Under the pieces are notes generated by a model, which saw only the letters and a list, made by a program, of their open reading frames with translations, was not told the DNA's origin and ran no database searches. Positions 9,530 to 18,613 of a DNA stretch of 64,000 nucleotides are shown here, in pieces. The DNA is from Akkermansia muciniphila (lineage in GTDB: Bacteria > Verrucomicrobiota > Verrucomicrobiia > Verrucomicrobiales > Akkermansiaceae), in NCBI GenBank assembly GCA_945890645.1, contig CAMDCV010000024.1:1-64000 (forward strand), written 5' to 3'. Positions within the stretch are counted from its first letter, which is position 1, and each line of letters begins with the position of its first letter. Position numbers and translations under genes: made by a program.

Positions 9530-9611
9530 AGAAGGGGATTGCATCCCCTTTACACAAGCCTGGCGAAGCGATTTCCTCATCACTCGCAAAGGGGATGCAA
9601 TCCCCTTCTCC
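9528..9611. repeat. Perfect 24-bp inverted repeat element, copy C
   Basis: Left arm 9528-9551 (GGAGAAGGGGATTGCATCCC and four more bases) and right arm 9588-9611 are perfect inverted copies over 24 bp, with a 36-nt loop. The loop and outer flanks match the element at 4114-4198. It begins 10 bp after the purH stop codon and might stabilise or end that transcript, but no T-run follows it in either direction, so a simple intrinsic terminator is unlikely. Confidence 0.75.
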
Positions 9612-9620
9612 ATAACGTAA

Positions 9621-11162
9621 TCAATGCCTAAAATGCCTGTGGCCGGTGAAGACCATCGCGATGCCGGCGGCATCGGCGGCGGCGATCACTTCTTCATCGC
9701 GCATGGAGCCGCCGGGCTGGATGCAGGCGGTCACTCCGGCATCGATGGCAGTCTGCAGGCCATCGGCGAAGGGGAACATCGCATCGGAAGCGATGACGGA
9801 TCCTTTGAGGTCGAGACCGGCTTCTTTTGCTTTCCATACGGCAATGCGTGAGCTGTCGATGCGGCTCATTTGTCCGGCACCGATGCCGAGGGTGCGGTCG
9901 GAGGTAGCATAGACGATGGCATTCGATTTCACGTGTTTCACAATGCGCCAAGCGAATCGCATGGCACGCAATTCTTCCTGGGTGGGCGGGCGTTTAGTGA
10001 CAACTTTTTCTTCCAAGTGATCGAGCCCGAGCGCGGTGTGGTCGCGGTCCATGACCATGATGCCGCCGGGGCAGGAGCGGATGAGGGGATCGGTTTTTGC
10101 TTTGAGGTAGGCCTCGTTCATTTTCATGATGCGAAGATTTTTTTTCTTCTGCAACAAGGCGCGCGCTCCGGCTTCGAAGTCAGGCGCGATGATGACATCG
10201 GTGAAAATTTCGGAAATCACGCGGGCAAGCGCCTCGGTGAGCGGGCGGTTGACGACGATCACGCCACCAAAGGGAGCCTGACGGTCGGTTTCAAACGCTT
10301 TTTGCCAAGCCTCACGCAAGTCTTCGTCATCTTGACCGACGCCGCAGGGGTTGGTGTGCTTGAGAATGCCGACGGTGGGGCGGCGGAAATCGAGGATCAG
10401 ATCGGCAGCGGCCTCGATGTCGAGAATGTTGGTGTAGCTGAGTTCCTTACCTTGAATTTGCGTGAAGCAGGAGCCGAAATCGCCGTAGAGTGCGGCCTTT
10501 TGGTGCGGGTTATCGCCGTAGCGCAGTTCTTGATCGAGCGGTAGACTGACGGTGAGGTGGCTGCGCGTGCCATTTTTGCACTTGCCGAGGTAGTTGGTGA
10601 TGGCGGCATCGTACTGCGAGGTGCGGAGGAAAACTTTCACGGCCAATTCTTCGCGCAGCGGCAGGGTGGTATCGCCGCCATTTTCCGCCATTTGCTCGAG
10701 CACGCGCGGGTAGTCCTTCGGGTCGGTGATGACAGTCACGCTAGCGTAATTTTTCGAGGCACTGCGCAGCATGGATGGCCCGCCGATGTCGATGTTTTCG
10801 ATGGCCTCTTCCAAGGTCACGCCTTCGCGTGCGATGGTTTGTTCGAAGGGGTAAAGATTCACCACGACGAGATCGATGGTCGGGATGGCATGCTCGGCGG
10901 CTTGGGCTTGGTGCTCGGCATCGTCGCGTTTTTGGAGAAGACCACCGTGGACTTTCGGGTGGAGAGTTTTCACACGGCCTTCAAAAAGTTCAGGCGCTCC
11001 CGTGTAATCGGCCACATCGATGACGGGGAGTCCGGCATCGCGCAGGGACTTGGCCGTGCCGCCGGTGGAGAGCAGTTCGATGCCGAAGCTATGAAGACCT
11101 TGGGCAAATTCGATCAAGCCCGACTTGTCCGATACCGATAATAACGCGCGTTTGATGGCCAT
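9621..11162 (-). CDS. purH: Bifunctional AICAR formyltransferase / IMP cyclohydrolase
   Basis: Catalyses the last two steps of de novo purine synthesis: formylation of AICAR with 10-formyl-tetrahydrofolate, then ring closure to IMP. The protein is 513 residues, the normal length. The N-terminal IMP cyclohydrolase (MGS-like) domain starts [16 protein letters not shown] and includes LSTGGTAK. The C-terminal transformylase domain shows [24 protein letters not shown] and the terminal [11 protein letters not shown] and FTGHRHFRH. The frame continues 53 codons upstream of the chosen ATG (11162), but that part resembles neither PurH nor any domain, and the family begins at MAIKRALLS. It stands alone, convergent with nothing and followed by a hairpin repeat. 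Confidence 0.97.
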   Translation of the reverse strand: MAIKRALLSVSDKSGLIEFAQGLHSFGIELLSTGGTAKSLRDAGLPVIDVADYTGAPELFEGRVKTLHPKVHGGLLQKRDDAEHQAQAAEHAIPTIDLVVVNLYPFEQTIAREGVTLEEAIENIDIGGPSMLRSASKNYASVTVITDPKDYPRVLEQMAENGGDTTLPLREELAVKVFLRTSQYDAAITNYLGKCKNGTRSHLTVSLPLDQELRYGDNPHQKAALYGDFGSCFTQIQGKELSYTNILDIEAAADLILDFRRPTVGILKHTNPCGVGQDDEDLREAWQKAFETDRQAPFGGVIVVNRPLTEALARVISEIFTDVIIAPDFEAGARALLQKKKNLRIMKMNEAYLKAKTDPLIRSCPGGIMVMDRDHTALGLDHLEEKVVTKRPPTQEELRAMRFAWRIVKHVKSNAIVYATSDRTLGIGAGQMSRIDSSRIAVWKAKEAGLDLKGSVIASDAMFPFADGLQTAIDAGVTACIQPGGSMRDEEVIAAADAAGIAMVFTGHRHFRH

Positions 11163-11507
11163 AAGTGAGGTGGTTGGGTGACAGCGGCGAGGTCGCTGCG
11201 GCGGGAGCGGAGTAGCCCACCGCAACCGAATCGGCAAGCCTCGATTTCGGTTCGGGGCATTTCCCTTTTGCAAGGTAATGCTAAAGAGGCAATTTTTAAC
11301 CACGAAAGGCACGAAATACACGAAAGGAAGGCATAAAGGCAGGATTGACGAATGATGAATGTTGATTTTTGATTTTTGATTTTTTGAAGCGGACTCTTGC
11401 CGATCTGGGGATCAGCGTTCCAAGGCTTGGAGGCGAGGACGCCTCCGCCACGAAAAAAATTCCGTTTCTGCTATTGCAAATCAATCTCAATAAGCTAGGG
11501 TCTGTCC
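11163..11507. other. Intergenic region between purH and feoA with short repeats
   Basis: No gene is supported. The stretch contains CACGAAAGGCACGAAATACA near 11300, a run of AT-rich short repeats (TTGATTTTTGATTTTTGATT near 11362), and a small palindrome GGAGGCGAGGACGCCTCC (11429-11446, 7-bp stem and 4-nt loop) followed by GCCACG. A close relative of that palindrome is at about 33175-33195. It must hold the divergent promoters for purH and feoA, but I could not identify convincing -35/-10 pairs. Confidence 0.5.
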
Positions 11508-11768
11508 GTGCCACAACAACTTAGCATCGCCCAGACCTTGGAGCAGGATTCGTTGATCTCGCTCGAACAGGCGAAGGTGGGCTGTGAATTTCACATCCGC
11601 TTCCTCAACGGCCCGGCCTGCGAACGGCTGCGGCAGATGGGATTTTGTGAGAGTATGCGGGTGAAAAAAATCACCGATGGGCGGAATCTGCTCTGCACGG
11701 TATGCGGCACAAAGATGGCGCTCTCGCGCGAACTCGCCCACCAAATCTTGGGACAAGCCACAGCCTAA
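11508..11768 (+). CDS. feoA: FeoA-family ferrous iron transport accessory protein
   Basis: An 86-residue SH3-like cytoplasmic protein that accompanies the ferrous-iron permease FeoB. The family pattern is visible in the core: FLNGPACERLRQMGF followed by VKKITDGRN and a C-terminal MALSRELAHQI. The start is GTG at 11508, preceded by only a weak purine stretch (TAGGG); no ATG lies suitably nearby. It ends 9 bp before feoB and the two are almost certainly cotranscribed with the small Cys-rich protein after feoB. The Cys pair CTVCG in the middle is unusual for FeoA and could bind metal; that is inference. Confidence 0.88.
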   Translation: MPQQLSIAQTLEQDSLISLEQAKVGCEFHIRFLNGPACERLRQMGFCESMRVKKITDGRNLLCTVCGTKMALSRELAHQILGQATA

Positions 11769-11777
11769 CCGATTCAG

Positions 11778-13673
11778 ATGACCCCTAACGCGATGGAAAC
11801 AGTAGCGCTGGCCGGCAATCCGAATGCGGGAAAAACTACGCTTTTTAATGCACTCACTGGTAGCAACCAGAAGGTCGGCAACTACTCAGGTGTCACGATC
11901 GCCAAAAAATCGGGTGAATTTTTCACGCCGCACGGTCGAAAAGTCCGCGTGCTCGATCTACCGGGCTGCTACGGCCTCACCGGAGATTCACCGGATCAAC
12001 AAATCGCCGCGCGCGTTCTGCGTGGGCAAGACCCGGACGAACCCGCTCCATCGATGATCGTCAATGTGGTGGATGCCTCGGCACTGGAACGGCATTTATT
12101 GCTGACGCTCGAACTGATCGAACTCGGCCACCCGATGGTACTGGCGCTGAACATGATCGACGTCGCCGAGCGCAATGGCATCCGCCTCAATCCGGCCTTG
12201 CTCGCGGAGCAACTGGGCATCGCGGTGGTGCCTCTGCAGGCGAATCATGGCAAGGGTCTAGTCGAGCTGAAACAATCCGTGCGCCATCCGCTGCCGAAGG
12301 CTGCCACTGCCGTGTGGTTGCAGACTGGCATGAGCGAGGAGGAAAAACAGCATGCGCGGGTGAAATACATTCAAGATACCTGCGCGATCGCAGCGCGCCG
12401 ACCCGATGCCGCGCAGGTGGCGTTTTCGGATCGAGTCGATCAATTTTTGCTGCATCCAATTCTCGGATGGCTAAGTTTTATCGCAGCAATGTTTGCGCTG
12501 TTCTGGACGATTTTCAGCATCTCGGAATATCCCATGGGATGGATCGAAGCGGGGCAAGGATTTCTGCAAGAATGGGTAGCCTCTGCAATGGCGCCGGGTG
12601 ATTTGAACGATCTGATCACGCAAGGCATTATTGGCGGGGTGGGCAGCGTGCTCGTTTTCCTGCCGCAGATCGTGATGTTGTTTTTTCTCATCGGTCTGCT
12701 GGAAAGTTCCGGCTACATGGCGCGCGCGGCGTACCTCATGGATGGACTGATGTCGCGTGTCGGCCTCTCAGGAAAAGCGTTCTTACCACTGCTGAGTTCG
12801 TATGCCTGCGCGATTCCCGGCATCATGGCAACGCGCACCATCGACTCGGCGAAGGAACGACTCGTGACAATTTTCGTCGCACCGTGGATGTCATGCTCCG
12901 CTCGTTTGCCGGTGTATTTGTTGTTAGTGCCGATGTTGTTGCATGAGCCCGAGGGCGGAAGTTTCCGCCAGGCGCTCGTGATGACGGCACTGTATGCGGT
13001 GGGCACACTCACTGCTTTTCTCGTCGCAAAATTGCTGCGCAAAAAACTCGGCCCCGATGAACAGAAACATCATTTCATGATCGAGTTGCCGCCGTATCAC
13101 AAGCCGCAGTGGTCATATATTTTCCGCCACGTGACGGATCGCGGCTGGGCCTTCGTGAAAAATGCGGGCACCATCATCCTCGCGATCTCCATCATTTTGT
13201 GGGCCCTGCAAACCTATCCAAAAAGCACCAGCGAAGACCCCGCCGAGCAACTCGCTCACAGCGCGATGGGACGAATCAGCAAAGCGATCGAGCCCGTGTT
13301 TCTCCCCATCGGCCACGATGGCAAAACCGGTGCGGCCATTCTCACCTCCTTCGCGGCGCGTGAGGTGTTTGTTTCTTCAATGGCGATCGTGCACCATGTG
13401 GAAGAAGATGAAGATGAGACCGTCACACGCACGAGCTTGCGCGAGAGCTTGCAACAAATCTCGTGGCCGGATGGACGTCCGATGTTCACTACGGCTTCCC
13501 TAATCAGCTTGTTGTTATTTTACATTTACGCGCTCCAGTGCCTACCAACCAGTGCAGTCGTCGCGCGCGAGACGGGCTCGTGGAAATGGGCGGTGGGACA
13601 ATTTATTTTCATGACTGCCTTCGCATGGGTCGCCGCCTGCGTCGCGTATCAAATCGGCACACGCTTCTCATGA
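11778..13673 (+). CDS. feoB: Ferrous iron permease FeoB
   Basis: An inner-membrane Fe(II) transporter with an N-terminal G-protein domain. GTPase motifs are clear: G1 GNPNAGKT (13-20), G2 Thr40 in SGVTIAKK, G3 DLPG (60-63), G4 NMID (125-128). The membrane part carries the two Gate regions (for example GSVLVFLPQIVMLFF, and SYACAIPGIMATRTI with the conserved Cys) and FAAREVFVSSMA. At 631 residues it is shorter than the about 770 of the E. coli protein, mostly through shorter linkers; nothing essential appears missing. A second ATG at codon 6 is an alternative start. It overlaps the next gene by ATGA. Confidence 0.96.
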   Translation: MTPNAMETVALAGNPNAGKTTLFNALTGSNQKVGNYSGVTIAKKSGEFFTPHGRKVRVLDLPGCYGLTGDSPDQQIAARVLRGQDPDEPAPSMIVNVVDASALERHLLLTLELIELGHPMVLALNMIDVAERNGIRLNPALLAEQLGIAVVPLQANHGKGLVELKQSVRHPLPKAATAVWLQTGMSEEEKQHARVKYIQDTCAIAARRPDAAQVAFSDRVDQFLLHPILGWLSFIAAMFALFWTIFSISEYPMGWIEAGQGFLQEWVASAMAPGDLNDLITQGIIGGVGSVLVFLPQIVMLFFLIGLLESSGYMARAAYLMDGLMSRVGLSGKAFLPLLSSYACAIPGIMATRTIDSAKERLVTIFVAPWMSCSARLPVYLLLVPMLLHEPEGGSFRQALVMTALYAVGTLTAFLVAKLLRKKLGPDEQKHHFMIELPPYHKPQWSYIFRHVTDRGWAFVKNAGTIILAISIILWALQTYPKSTSEDPAEQLAHSAMGRISKAIEPVFLPIGHDGKTGAAILTSFAAREVFVSSMAIVHHVEEDEDETVTRTSLRESLQQISWPDGRPMFTTASLISLLLFYIYALQCLPTSAVVARETGSWKWAVGQFIFMTAFAWVAACVAYQIGTRFS

Positions 13674-13831
13674 ACTCCTCCTACCAAGTTGCCATCGCCC
13701 TGCTAATTGTCGCTCTTGCCGTGATCTATCTCGTCTGGCTCGTAAAAAAATCTTCGTCGTCGAAAGGTTGCGGTGGCGGGTGTGATTGCCATCACAAAAA
13801 TCACTCAGCTGACGATCCGGAGCATTCGTAA
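13670..13831 (+). CDS. FeoB-associated Cys-rich membrane protein
   Basis: A 53-residue protein starting inside the feoB stop codon (ATGA overlap). One membrane helix (about residues 6-25) is followed by a short basic stretch and a cytosolic Cys/His-rich tail (KGCGGGCDCHHKNH). This arrangement is that of the FeoB-associated Cys-rich protein family (FeoC-position small proteins), thought to help iron handling at the permease. The coupling with feoB makes cotranslation likely. The exact role is not established. Confidence 0.85.
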   Translation: MNSSYQVAIALLIVALAVIYLVWLVKKSSSSKGCGGGCDCHHKNHSADDPEHS

Positions 13832-13897
13832 CAAAGGTTCTTACATTCGCGATTGCGGGCGAAACGTTGCTCTGCTATCAATCGAGCACTGCTTCAT

Positions 13898-14845
13898 ATG
13901 CAATCATCTCCGTCCATCCACCCAGCCGCCCGTATCTTTGCCCTTTTGGGCTGCGCCGTGGTGCTCTGTTTGTTTTTCCTCTACCTGCCAGGCTACGGTC
14001 CGGCACGGGCGCTTTCGTTGCTGCATACTTTATACGATAGCTGGAACGAAGAAACCCGCTACGAACATGGCGTGATGTTTCCCTTCATAATTATCGGACT
14101 TTTTGCTTATCAATGGAAAAATATCCGCGCTTCGGTGGGTAAAGGCGAGTGGCAGGGACTTGTGTTGCTCGGCTTTGGTTGCCTGTTGTATTTGGTAGCC
14201 TATCGCGTGATCCAATGGCGTGTAGGAGTAGGGGCTTTGCCATTCGTTGTTTCGGGATTGATCTGGTATTTGTGTGGCCGGAAAACATTTTTGCTCACCG
14301 TCTTTCCGGTGTTTTACCTATGGCTCAGCATCCCCATCCCCGATATCCAGCAAGCCACTGTTCCTCTCCAAAACATTTCTACCTCCATCGCGCAGTCCCT
14401 TTGCACATTATGCGGAGTCGACACCTACTCATCTGGCGCGACGATTTTTTCCACCAACAAACACTGGGAGCCGTTAGAAATTGATGAAGCATGCAGCGGC
14501 ATTCGCTCACTCATGGCATTACTTATGATTTCCTCGGCATGGGCCTACTCGGCGCGCATGAGCCTGTGGAAACGGGGGCTGCTTCTGATGTCAGCACTTC
14601 CCTTATCCATTCTCGGAAACGGCTTGCGCGTGGCGTCGATCTTTATCATCGCAGAATATGGCAACCAAGAGTTCGCGCGCAAGACTTGGCATGATCACTC
14701 GGGATTATTGCTCTTCTATCCGATTTCGCTCGTGTCAATGATGGGTCTCCATGCACTTCTCGAAGGCTGGCGGCCTTGGAAAAAACGTGCCATCAAGCGC
14801 ACCGTCGTGCGTCAACCTTCAGCCCTCCCCACCACGACTCCATGA
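13898..14845 (+). CDS. Exosortase (XrtA/EpsH-like family)
   Basis: A 315-residue polytopic inner-membrane transpeptidase-like protein expected to process PEP-CTERM-type sorting signals. The three invariant residues of the exosortase/archaeosortase family are present (numbering from MQSSPS): Cys199 in DEACSGIRSL, Arg244 in GNGLRVASI and His267 in WHDHSGLL. About eight hydrophobic segments are visible. I chose ATG 13898; an earlier TTG at 13853 would add 15 polar residues. It overlaps the following EpsI gene by ATGA, the usual exosortase-EpsI arrangement. No PEP-CTERM substrate is encoded in this window. Its position beside a polysaccharide locus matches the known exosortase-exopolysaccharide association. 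Confidence 0.93.
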   Translation: MQSSPSIHPAARIFALLGCAVVLCLFFLYLPGYGPARALSLLHTLYDSWNEETRYEHGVMFPFIIIGLFAYQWKNIRASVGKGEWQGLVLLGFGCLLYLVAYRVIQWRVGVGALPFVVSGLIWYLCGRKTFLLTVFPVFYLWLSIPIPDIQQATVPLQNISTSIAQSLCTLCGVDTYSSGATIFSTNKHWEPLEIDEACSGIRSLMALLMISSAWAYSARMSLWKRGLLLMSALPLSILGNGLRVASIFIIAEYGNQEFARKTWHDHSGLLLFYPISLVSMMGLHALLEGWRPWKKRAIKRTVVRQPSALPTTTP

Positions 14846-15600
14846 AACGCTATTACATGATGCCCTTTGTCCTAGCACTCGCACTGGGAATGATTTTCGT
14901 ATTGCCTCGTCGCGGAGATGTTTCTCTCACCTCTCTTTCGCGTAAGAACATCGACATGGAAAATAAAATCCCGCCACTCCATTTTGGCGATTGGATTGCA
15001 GAGCCGATTCCCCCCTCAGAAAAAGAAGTGGCAACGCTTCACGAAGACACCACTTTCATTAAAGGCACCTATACCACTTATGAAATGCCCATAATGATGA
15101 ACGCTTCAGGTCAACGGTTCAACTCGGTAATCAATCTTTCCATCGTTATCTCAGGCTTCGACATTAACAATTCGATCCACCGCCCAGAACGTTGCCTACG
15201 TGCCCAAGGGCATCTCGACATGCTCAGTTTGCCACAAGACTTTACTACTCCCGCCGGCCGCAATATTAAAGTGCAACGACTGACGAGTCTCTTCCCGCTC
15301 GCCCCCGAAGAAAAAGGTGATGAACCCTTTCCTATCGGTTTCATCAGCTACTACTACTTCGTCGGTCACAAACACCTCACCCACGATCACTGGAGTCGCA
15401 CGATGATCGACATGAAAGACCGGTTATTGTTAGGCACTGACCAACAATGGTCATTCGTCATGCTATCCATGCCTTACAATTTGGGCAAGGACCCTGCCGA
15501 AACCGAATTGCGTCAACAACAAGCAGATAAAAAAATCCGCCAGCTCTTGGGAGAACTGACGGATCAAATCGTAAACTGGGAAGAAATTTCTCTACCTTAA
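14842..15600 (+). CDS. EpsI family exosortase-associated protein
   Basis: A 252-residue protein with one N-terminal membrane anchor (MKRYYMMPFVLALALGMIFV) and an extracytoplasmic domain of the EpsI type, including ISGFDINNSIHRPERCL with the conserved Cys/His/Arg region and FVMLSMPYN near the end. In many bacteria this domain is fused to or follows an exosortase and is linked to exopolysaccharide production. Here it starts within the exosortase stop codon, so the two are translationally coupled. Its end lies 1 bp from the end of the converging minus-strand ligase gene; no terminator is seen between them. Confidence 0.88.
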   Translation: MKRYYMMPFVLALALGMIFVLPRRGDVSLTSLSRKNIDMENKIPPLHFGDWIAEPIPPSEKEVATLHEDTTFIKGTYTTYEMPIMMNASGQRFNSVINLSIVISGFDINNSIHRPERCLRAQGHLDMLSLPQDFTTPAGRNIKVQRLTSLFPLAPEEKGDEPFPIGFISYYYFVGHKHLTHDHWSRTMIDMKDRLLLGTDQQWSFVMLSMPYNLGKDPAETELRQQQADKKIRQLLGELTDQIVNWEEISLP

Positions 15601-15601
15601 T

Positions 15602-17500
15602 TTACTCTTCCTTGAACGGTTGAATGTTCGCTTTTTGCAAAAACGTGATACTTTTTTCGATCATGGATTTTACACTCGGGTCAGCCTCTTTAAAATAGGC
15701 AAGGGATTGAGATTTTGCCATCTCCTCCTTTGCTCGCATGAAAAGCACTAGCGCTTTCTCCGGCTCCCGCTCACGCCACACAACATTCGCTCTCGCCGCT
15801 AGATGCCTGGCAAAGAAATAGCGGGATCCATAATACATTTCCCGAGGCTCTAACACTTTCAGCACTTTTTCATAAAGTGGTTCCGCTTCTGCAAATCGCC
15901 CAACCGCATCATACATCAGCGCCAAGTTCAACGACTCAAGATAGCTGTCTGGGCATCGCATATGGGATAATTCCTGCCAAGCAATGGCTGATTCGAGTCG
16001 AGCTCTTTTCACCTCCAATGAATCATCGGCATTTTGGTTCATTTGCACCATTACCTTTGTCATCGCACTAATGACACGAAAATCCGGACGCACGGCAATC
16101 GCACGCTTGTAGCGCTCGACACGCTCCTGGGGACTCGCGCGTTTGAAATCCATACGCTGGTAAAGTGCCAACCATCCAGCCGCATCGCGCGCCGATACCA
16201 ATACCGCGGCTATCGCCAGCATTAAGCCGACAGCGCCGTAACGCCATGATATACGACTTTTTGGCGCTGCCGATTTTTCTCTGTGATCCAGCGCCCACGG
16301 TTGTCGCACCAGCCAGCCTACACAACAACCCATCAAGATCACGTCGGGTAAAACGTGGTAAACAAAACTGAAAAATGCCTGCACACCCATCGCAAAAAGT
16401 GCTGCCATCGCACCGAGAACAATACCCGGATTACCTTCCGAGTTTGCATCACTGATCGTAAGCAATGCCACACCACGAAATGTCACCATCACGAAGATCA
16501 ATAAAACGAGTACCATACCGACCAAGCCGTAATCAACGGCTGCCTGCAAATACTCATTGTGAACATACTGGATGTCACCGCCACCGACCCACAGCTCTTT
16601 GGGATTCCATTTTTCAAAGGAATCAAAAAAGTAAGACCTACTTCCCCCACCCCAAATGGGCTGTTCCTGAATCAAGTCCACTGCAATACTAGCAAATTCC
16701 AATCGACCGCTGTCTCCAGTATTGCGATTCGAAACTGCGCTTGAGCCCACGTGCCAAGCACCTGTAATCACCATCGGTGCCAGCACTGTAGCAACAATCA
16801 GAGCCACACCCGCCCAAGATGTCTTGCAACGCCATAAATTCGCTAGCCATCCGACCACCACTAGTGCTGAACCACAGCCTAACCCTAACCATGCGCCGCG
16901 AGAGTGCGCGAGGTAAATCCCAAAAAAACAAATCCCATACATCAATAGGCAGGCCAAACGTGTCCAACGCTTCATCCGCCCCGCGAGACCAAAGCCAAAA
17001 CTCAACATCCCTACACCTAACAAGAAATTGGCGAAATGATTGTAGTGGAGATACAAGCCACTCGGGAATTCCACAGTCGCGCGTTCACCATAGATCGGAT
17101 AAAAATTTGCATCCTGATAGGCTTGAACCATAGCAACAGCAACATTCGCAATAGCTATCACCCATAGGGCACCCAGCCATACAACGAAGGAATTCTTCAC
17201 TCCATTCGAAAGCGACCACCAAAATGCGAGCACCACTCCTGTTAACAGTAAAGCATCACTGCGAGCAAAATCCGCAATCGGAGAATAACACATGCGCACG
17301 GCATAATATATCACGGTGACAGCAATCAACCCTGTGACCCAGCCGATTTTCACGCTGGCATCCCGCCGCCACGTCCCCAGCGCAACAGCCACCGCCATCA
17401 ACAAAAGAGGAACTCCACAAGAATAGGGATCCATGCCGATCGCAAATAACCCGGCACCAAGGATGCCTAACAGAAAAAACACTAGGGAGAGGATATTCAT
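15602..17500 (-). CDS. O-antigen ligase/polymerase-like membrane protein with C-terminal helical-repeat region
   Basis: A 632-residue membrane protein. About 11-12 hydrophobic segments fill residues 1-430. The Wzy/WaaL-type signature region is present: LHYNHFANFLLGVGML, AHSRGAWLGLG with the periplasmic Arg, and VHNEYLQAAVDYGLVGMVLV. The last about 190 residues are soluble and alpha-helical with a TPR-like look (QERVERYKRAIAVRPDF, YDAVGRFAEAEPLYEKVL). Proteins of this type join or polymerise lipid-linked polysaccharide repeat units on the periplasmic side. It is the last gene of the large minus-strand locus, convergent with the exosortase operon. Whether it acts as polymerase or ligase cannot be told from sequence; a separate Wzy-like protein is at 40256-41848. 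Confidence 0.85.
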   Translation of the reverse strand: MNILSLVFFLLGILGAGLFAIGMDPYSCGVPLLLMAVAVALGTWRRDASVKIGWVTGLIAVTVIYYAVRMCYSPIADFARSDALLLTGVVLAFWWSLSNGVKNSFVVWLGALWVIAIANVAVAMVQAYQDANFYPIYGERATVEFPSGLYLHYNHFANFLLGVGMLSFGFGLAGRMKRWTRLACLLMYGICFFGIYLAHSRGAWLGLGCGSALVVVGWLANLWRCKTSWAGVALIVATVLAPMVITGAWHVGSSAVSNRNTGDSGRLEFASIAVDLIQEQPIWGGGSRSYFFDSFEKWNPKELWVGGGDIQYVHNEYLQAAVDYGLVGMVLVLLIFVMVTFRGVALLTISDANSEGNPGIVLGAMAALFAMGVQAFFSFVYHVLPDVILMGCCVGWLVRQPWALDHREKSAAPKSRISWRYGAVGLMLAIAAVLVSARDAAGWLALYQRMDFKRASPQERVERYKRAIAVRPDFRVISAMTKVMVQMNQNADDSLEVKRARLESAIAWQELSHMRCPDSYLESLNLALMYDAVGRFAEAEPLYEKVLKVLEPREMYYGSRYFFARHLAARANVVWREREPEKALVLFMRAKEEMAKSQSLAYFKEADPSVKSMIEKSITFLQKANIQPFKEE

Positions 17501-17606
17501 GGAGATATGGGTTTTTCCAAGCGTGAGAAAACTTTTCAGAGGAGTAATCAGGTGTAACGTTTTTTTACCTCAACATCAAGGAACAATACCCTTTCACCCA
17601 CCGATG

Positions 17607-18341
17607 CTAAGTCCACATCTTTTTGACAGGATGAACACGCCAAGCACCTTGGGCTTTCATCACCTCAAGATCGTCCTGGGATTTCGGGATCTCGGGAGCC
17701 ATGTAAGCATCCTGACCAGCAATTGGTCGCACGCGAAATCCTAAATGATGCGCAGCTGTGGGTAAAAATAGTTCCAGATAGATGCGCAACGGCGGATGCA
17801 AGGCCGCCACTGCGGCGAAGCATCGACTCGTCCAAAAGGAACCACAGCCCAGCATCGATAGGACTACATTCTTATCCTTCCTATGGGAAATCTCATGCCA
17901 ATACTGCACAAACTCCGCATCACGCAAGTGGTCCATGCAATGCGGTTGTGTCGTGTCATCGACACGCAACAAGCGATGTCCCAAAACATCACATTGCTCA
18001 CGCGCCATCAAATCCAACAAGCGCTGATTCAAATCGTTGACTACTGGTATTTCATCATATTCTGCCAGATGGACATGTGTAGCTGCCAAGTCCTTGACGC
18101 GAGGTAATACGGCTTGGAATACCCCCAAATAGCTTTGCCGCTCACGCGGATGATCCATGGTGCGCAAGAGCGGATCAGTGATTCGCACGACACGAGGATC
18201 CTGCAACTGCCACTCTGCATCAGGCCCACCGTAGGCAATAATAAAATCTTGCCGCGCATCAAGTCCGCCCCAATAGGAAAGCATTCGCTCCACCGCCTGC
18301 TGGGACTGATGCGTCAGCAAAATGGTGACGATTTTGGGCAT
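17607..18341 (-). CDS. Probable glycosyltransferase-like protein, unassigned family
   Basis: A 244-residue soluble protein. The N-terminal MPKIVTILLTHQSQQAVERM followed by FIIAYGGPDAEW looks like the nucleotide-binding half of a GT-A fold, and VHLAEYDEIPVV could hold an acidic metal-binding pair, but no canonical DxD is visible. The middle contains HRKDKNVVLSMLGCGSFW. It lies between the glycosyltransferase locus and its terminal ligase gene, which supports a role in polysaccharide synthesis. I do not recognise a specific family. Confidence 0.55.
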   Translation of the reverse strand: MPKIVTILLTHQSQQAVERMLSYWGGLDARQDFIIAYGGPDAEWQLQDPRVVRITDPLLRTMDHPRERQSYLGVFQAVLPRVKDLAATHVHLAEYDEIPVVNDLNQRLLDLMAREQCDVLGHRLLRVDDTTQPHCMDHLRDAEFVQYWHEISHRKDKNVVLSMLGCGSFWTSRCFAAVAALHPPLRIYLELFLPTAAHHLGFRVRPIAGQDAYMAPEIPKSQDDLEVMKAQGAWRVHPVKKMWT

Positions 18342-18348
18342 GACCTAT

Positions 18349-18606
18349 TTAGGAAGGCTCGTCGACGCGAGGAAAATCAGGCACCTGCGCACGCGTGAAT
18401 CCGACCGTGACACGCCAATATTTGACGCGTGACTGCGGCACGCATACCGGACGCAACGGTGATCCTTCATATCCAATCATGTGAATGCGACCGCCCAGAC
18501 TGAATATAAAAGCGCGACCTAACACAGTACCATCTTCCACATCTCGGATGTCGCTGCCGAATACACGCACCAAGCACATGCCGAACTGTCGAAAGAATTT
18601 TTTCAT
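18349..18606 (-). CDS. Small conserved hypothetical protein
   Basis: An 85-residue protein starting at MKKFFRQFGM; an upstream in-frame ATG would add six residues and overlap the preceding gene. It contains LVRVFGSDIRDVEDGTV and SLGGRIHMIGYEG, suggesting a small beta-rich fold, with no signal peptide or membrane helix. It sits between the initiating sugar transferase and the GT-like gene in the same direction and is probably cotranscribed. No function can be given. Confidence 0.5.
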   Translation of the reverse strand: MKKFFRQFGMCLVRVFGSDIRDVEDGTVLGRAFIFSLGGRIHMIGYEGSPLRPVCVPQSRVKYWRVTVGFTRAQVPDFPRVDEPS

Positions 18607-18613
18607 CGTACGT

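Noticed and set aside
9528-9611. Simple intrinsic terminator after purH
   Set aside because: The arms are long and perfect but the loop is 36 nt and no T-run follows on either strand; it is better explained as a repeat element that recurs at 4.1 kb.
11163-11321. N-terminal extension of PurH (53 codons)
   Set aside because: The family begins at [13 protein letters not shown]; the extension is low-complexity Arg/Pro-rich and precedes a suitable ATG at 11162.
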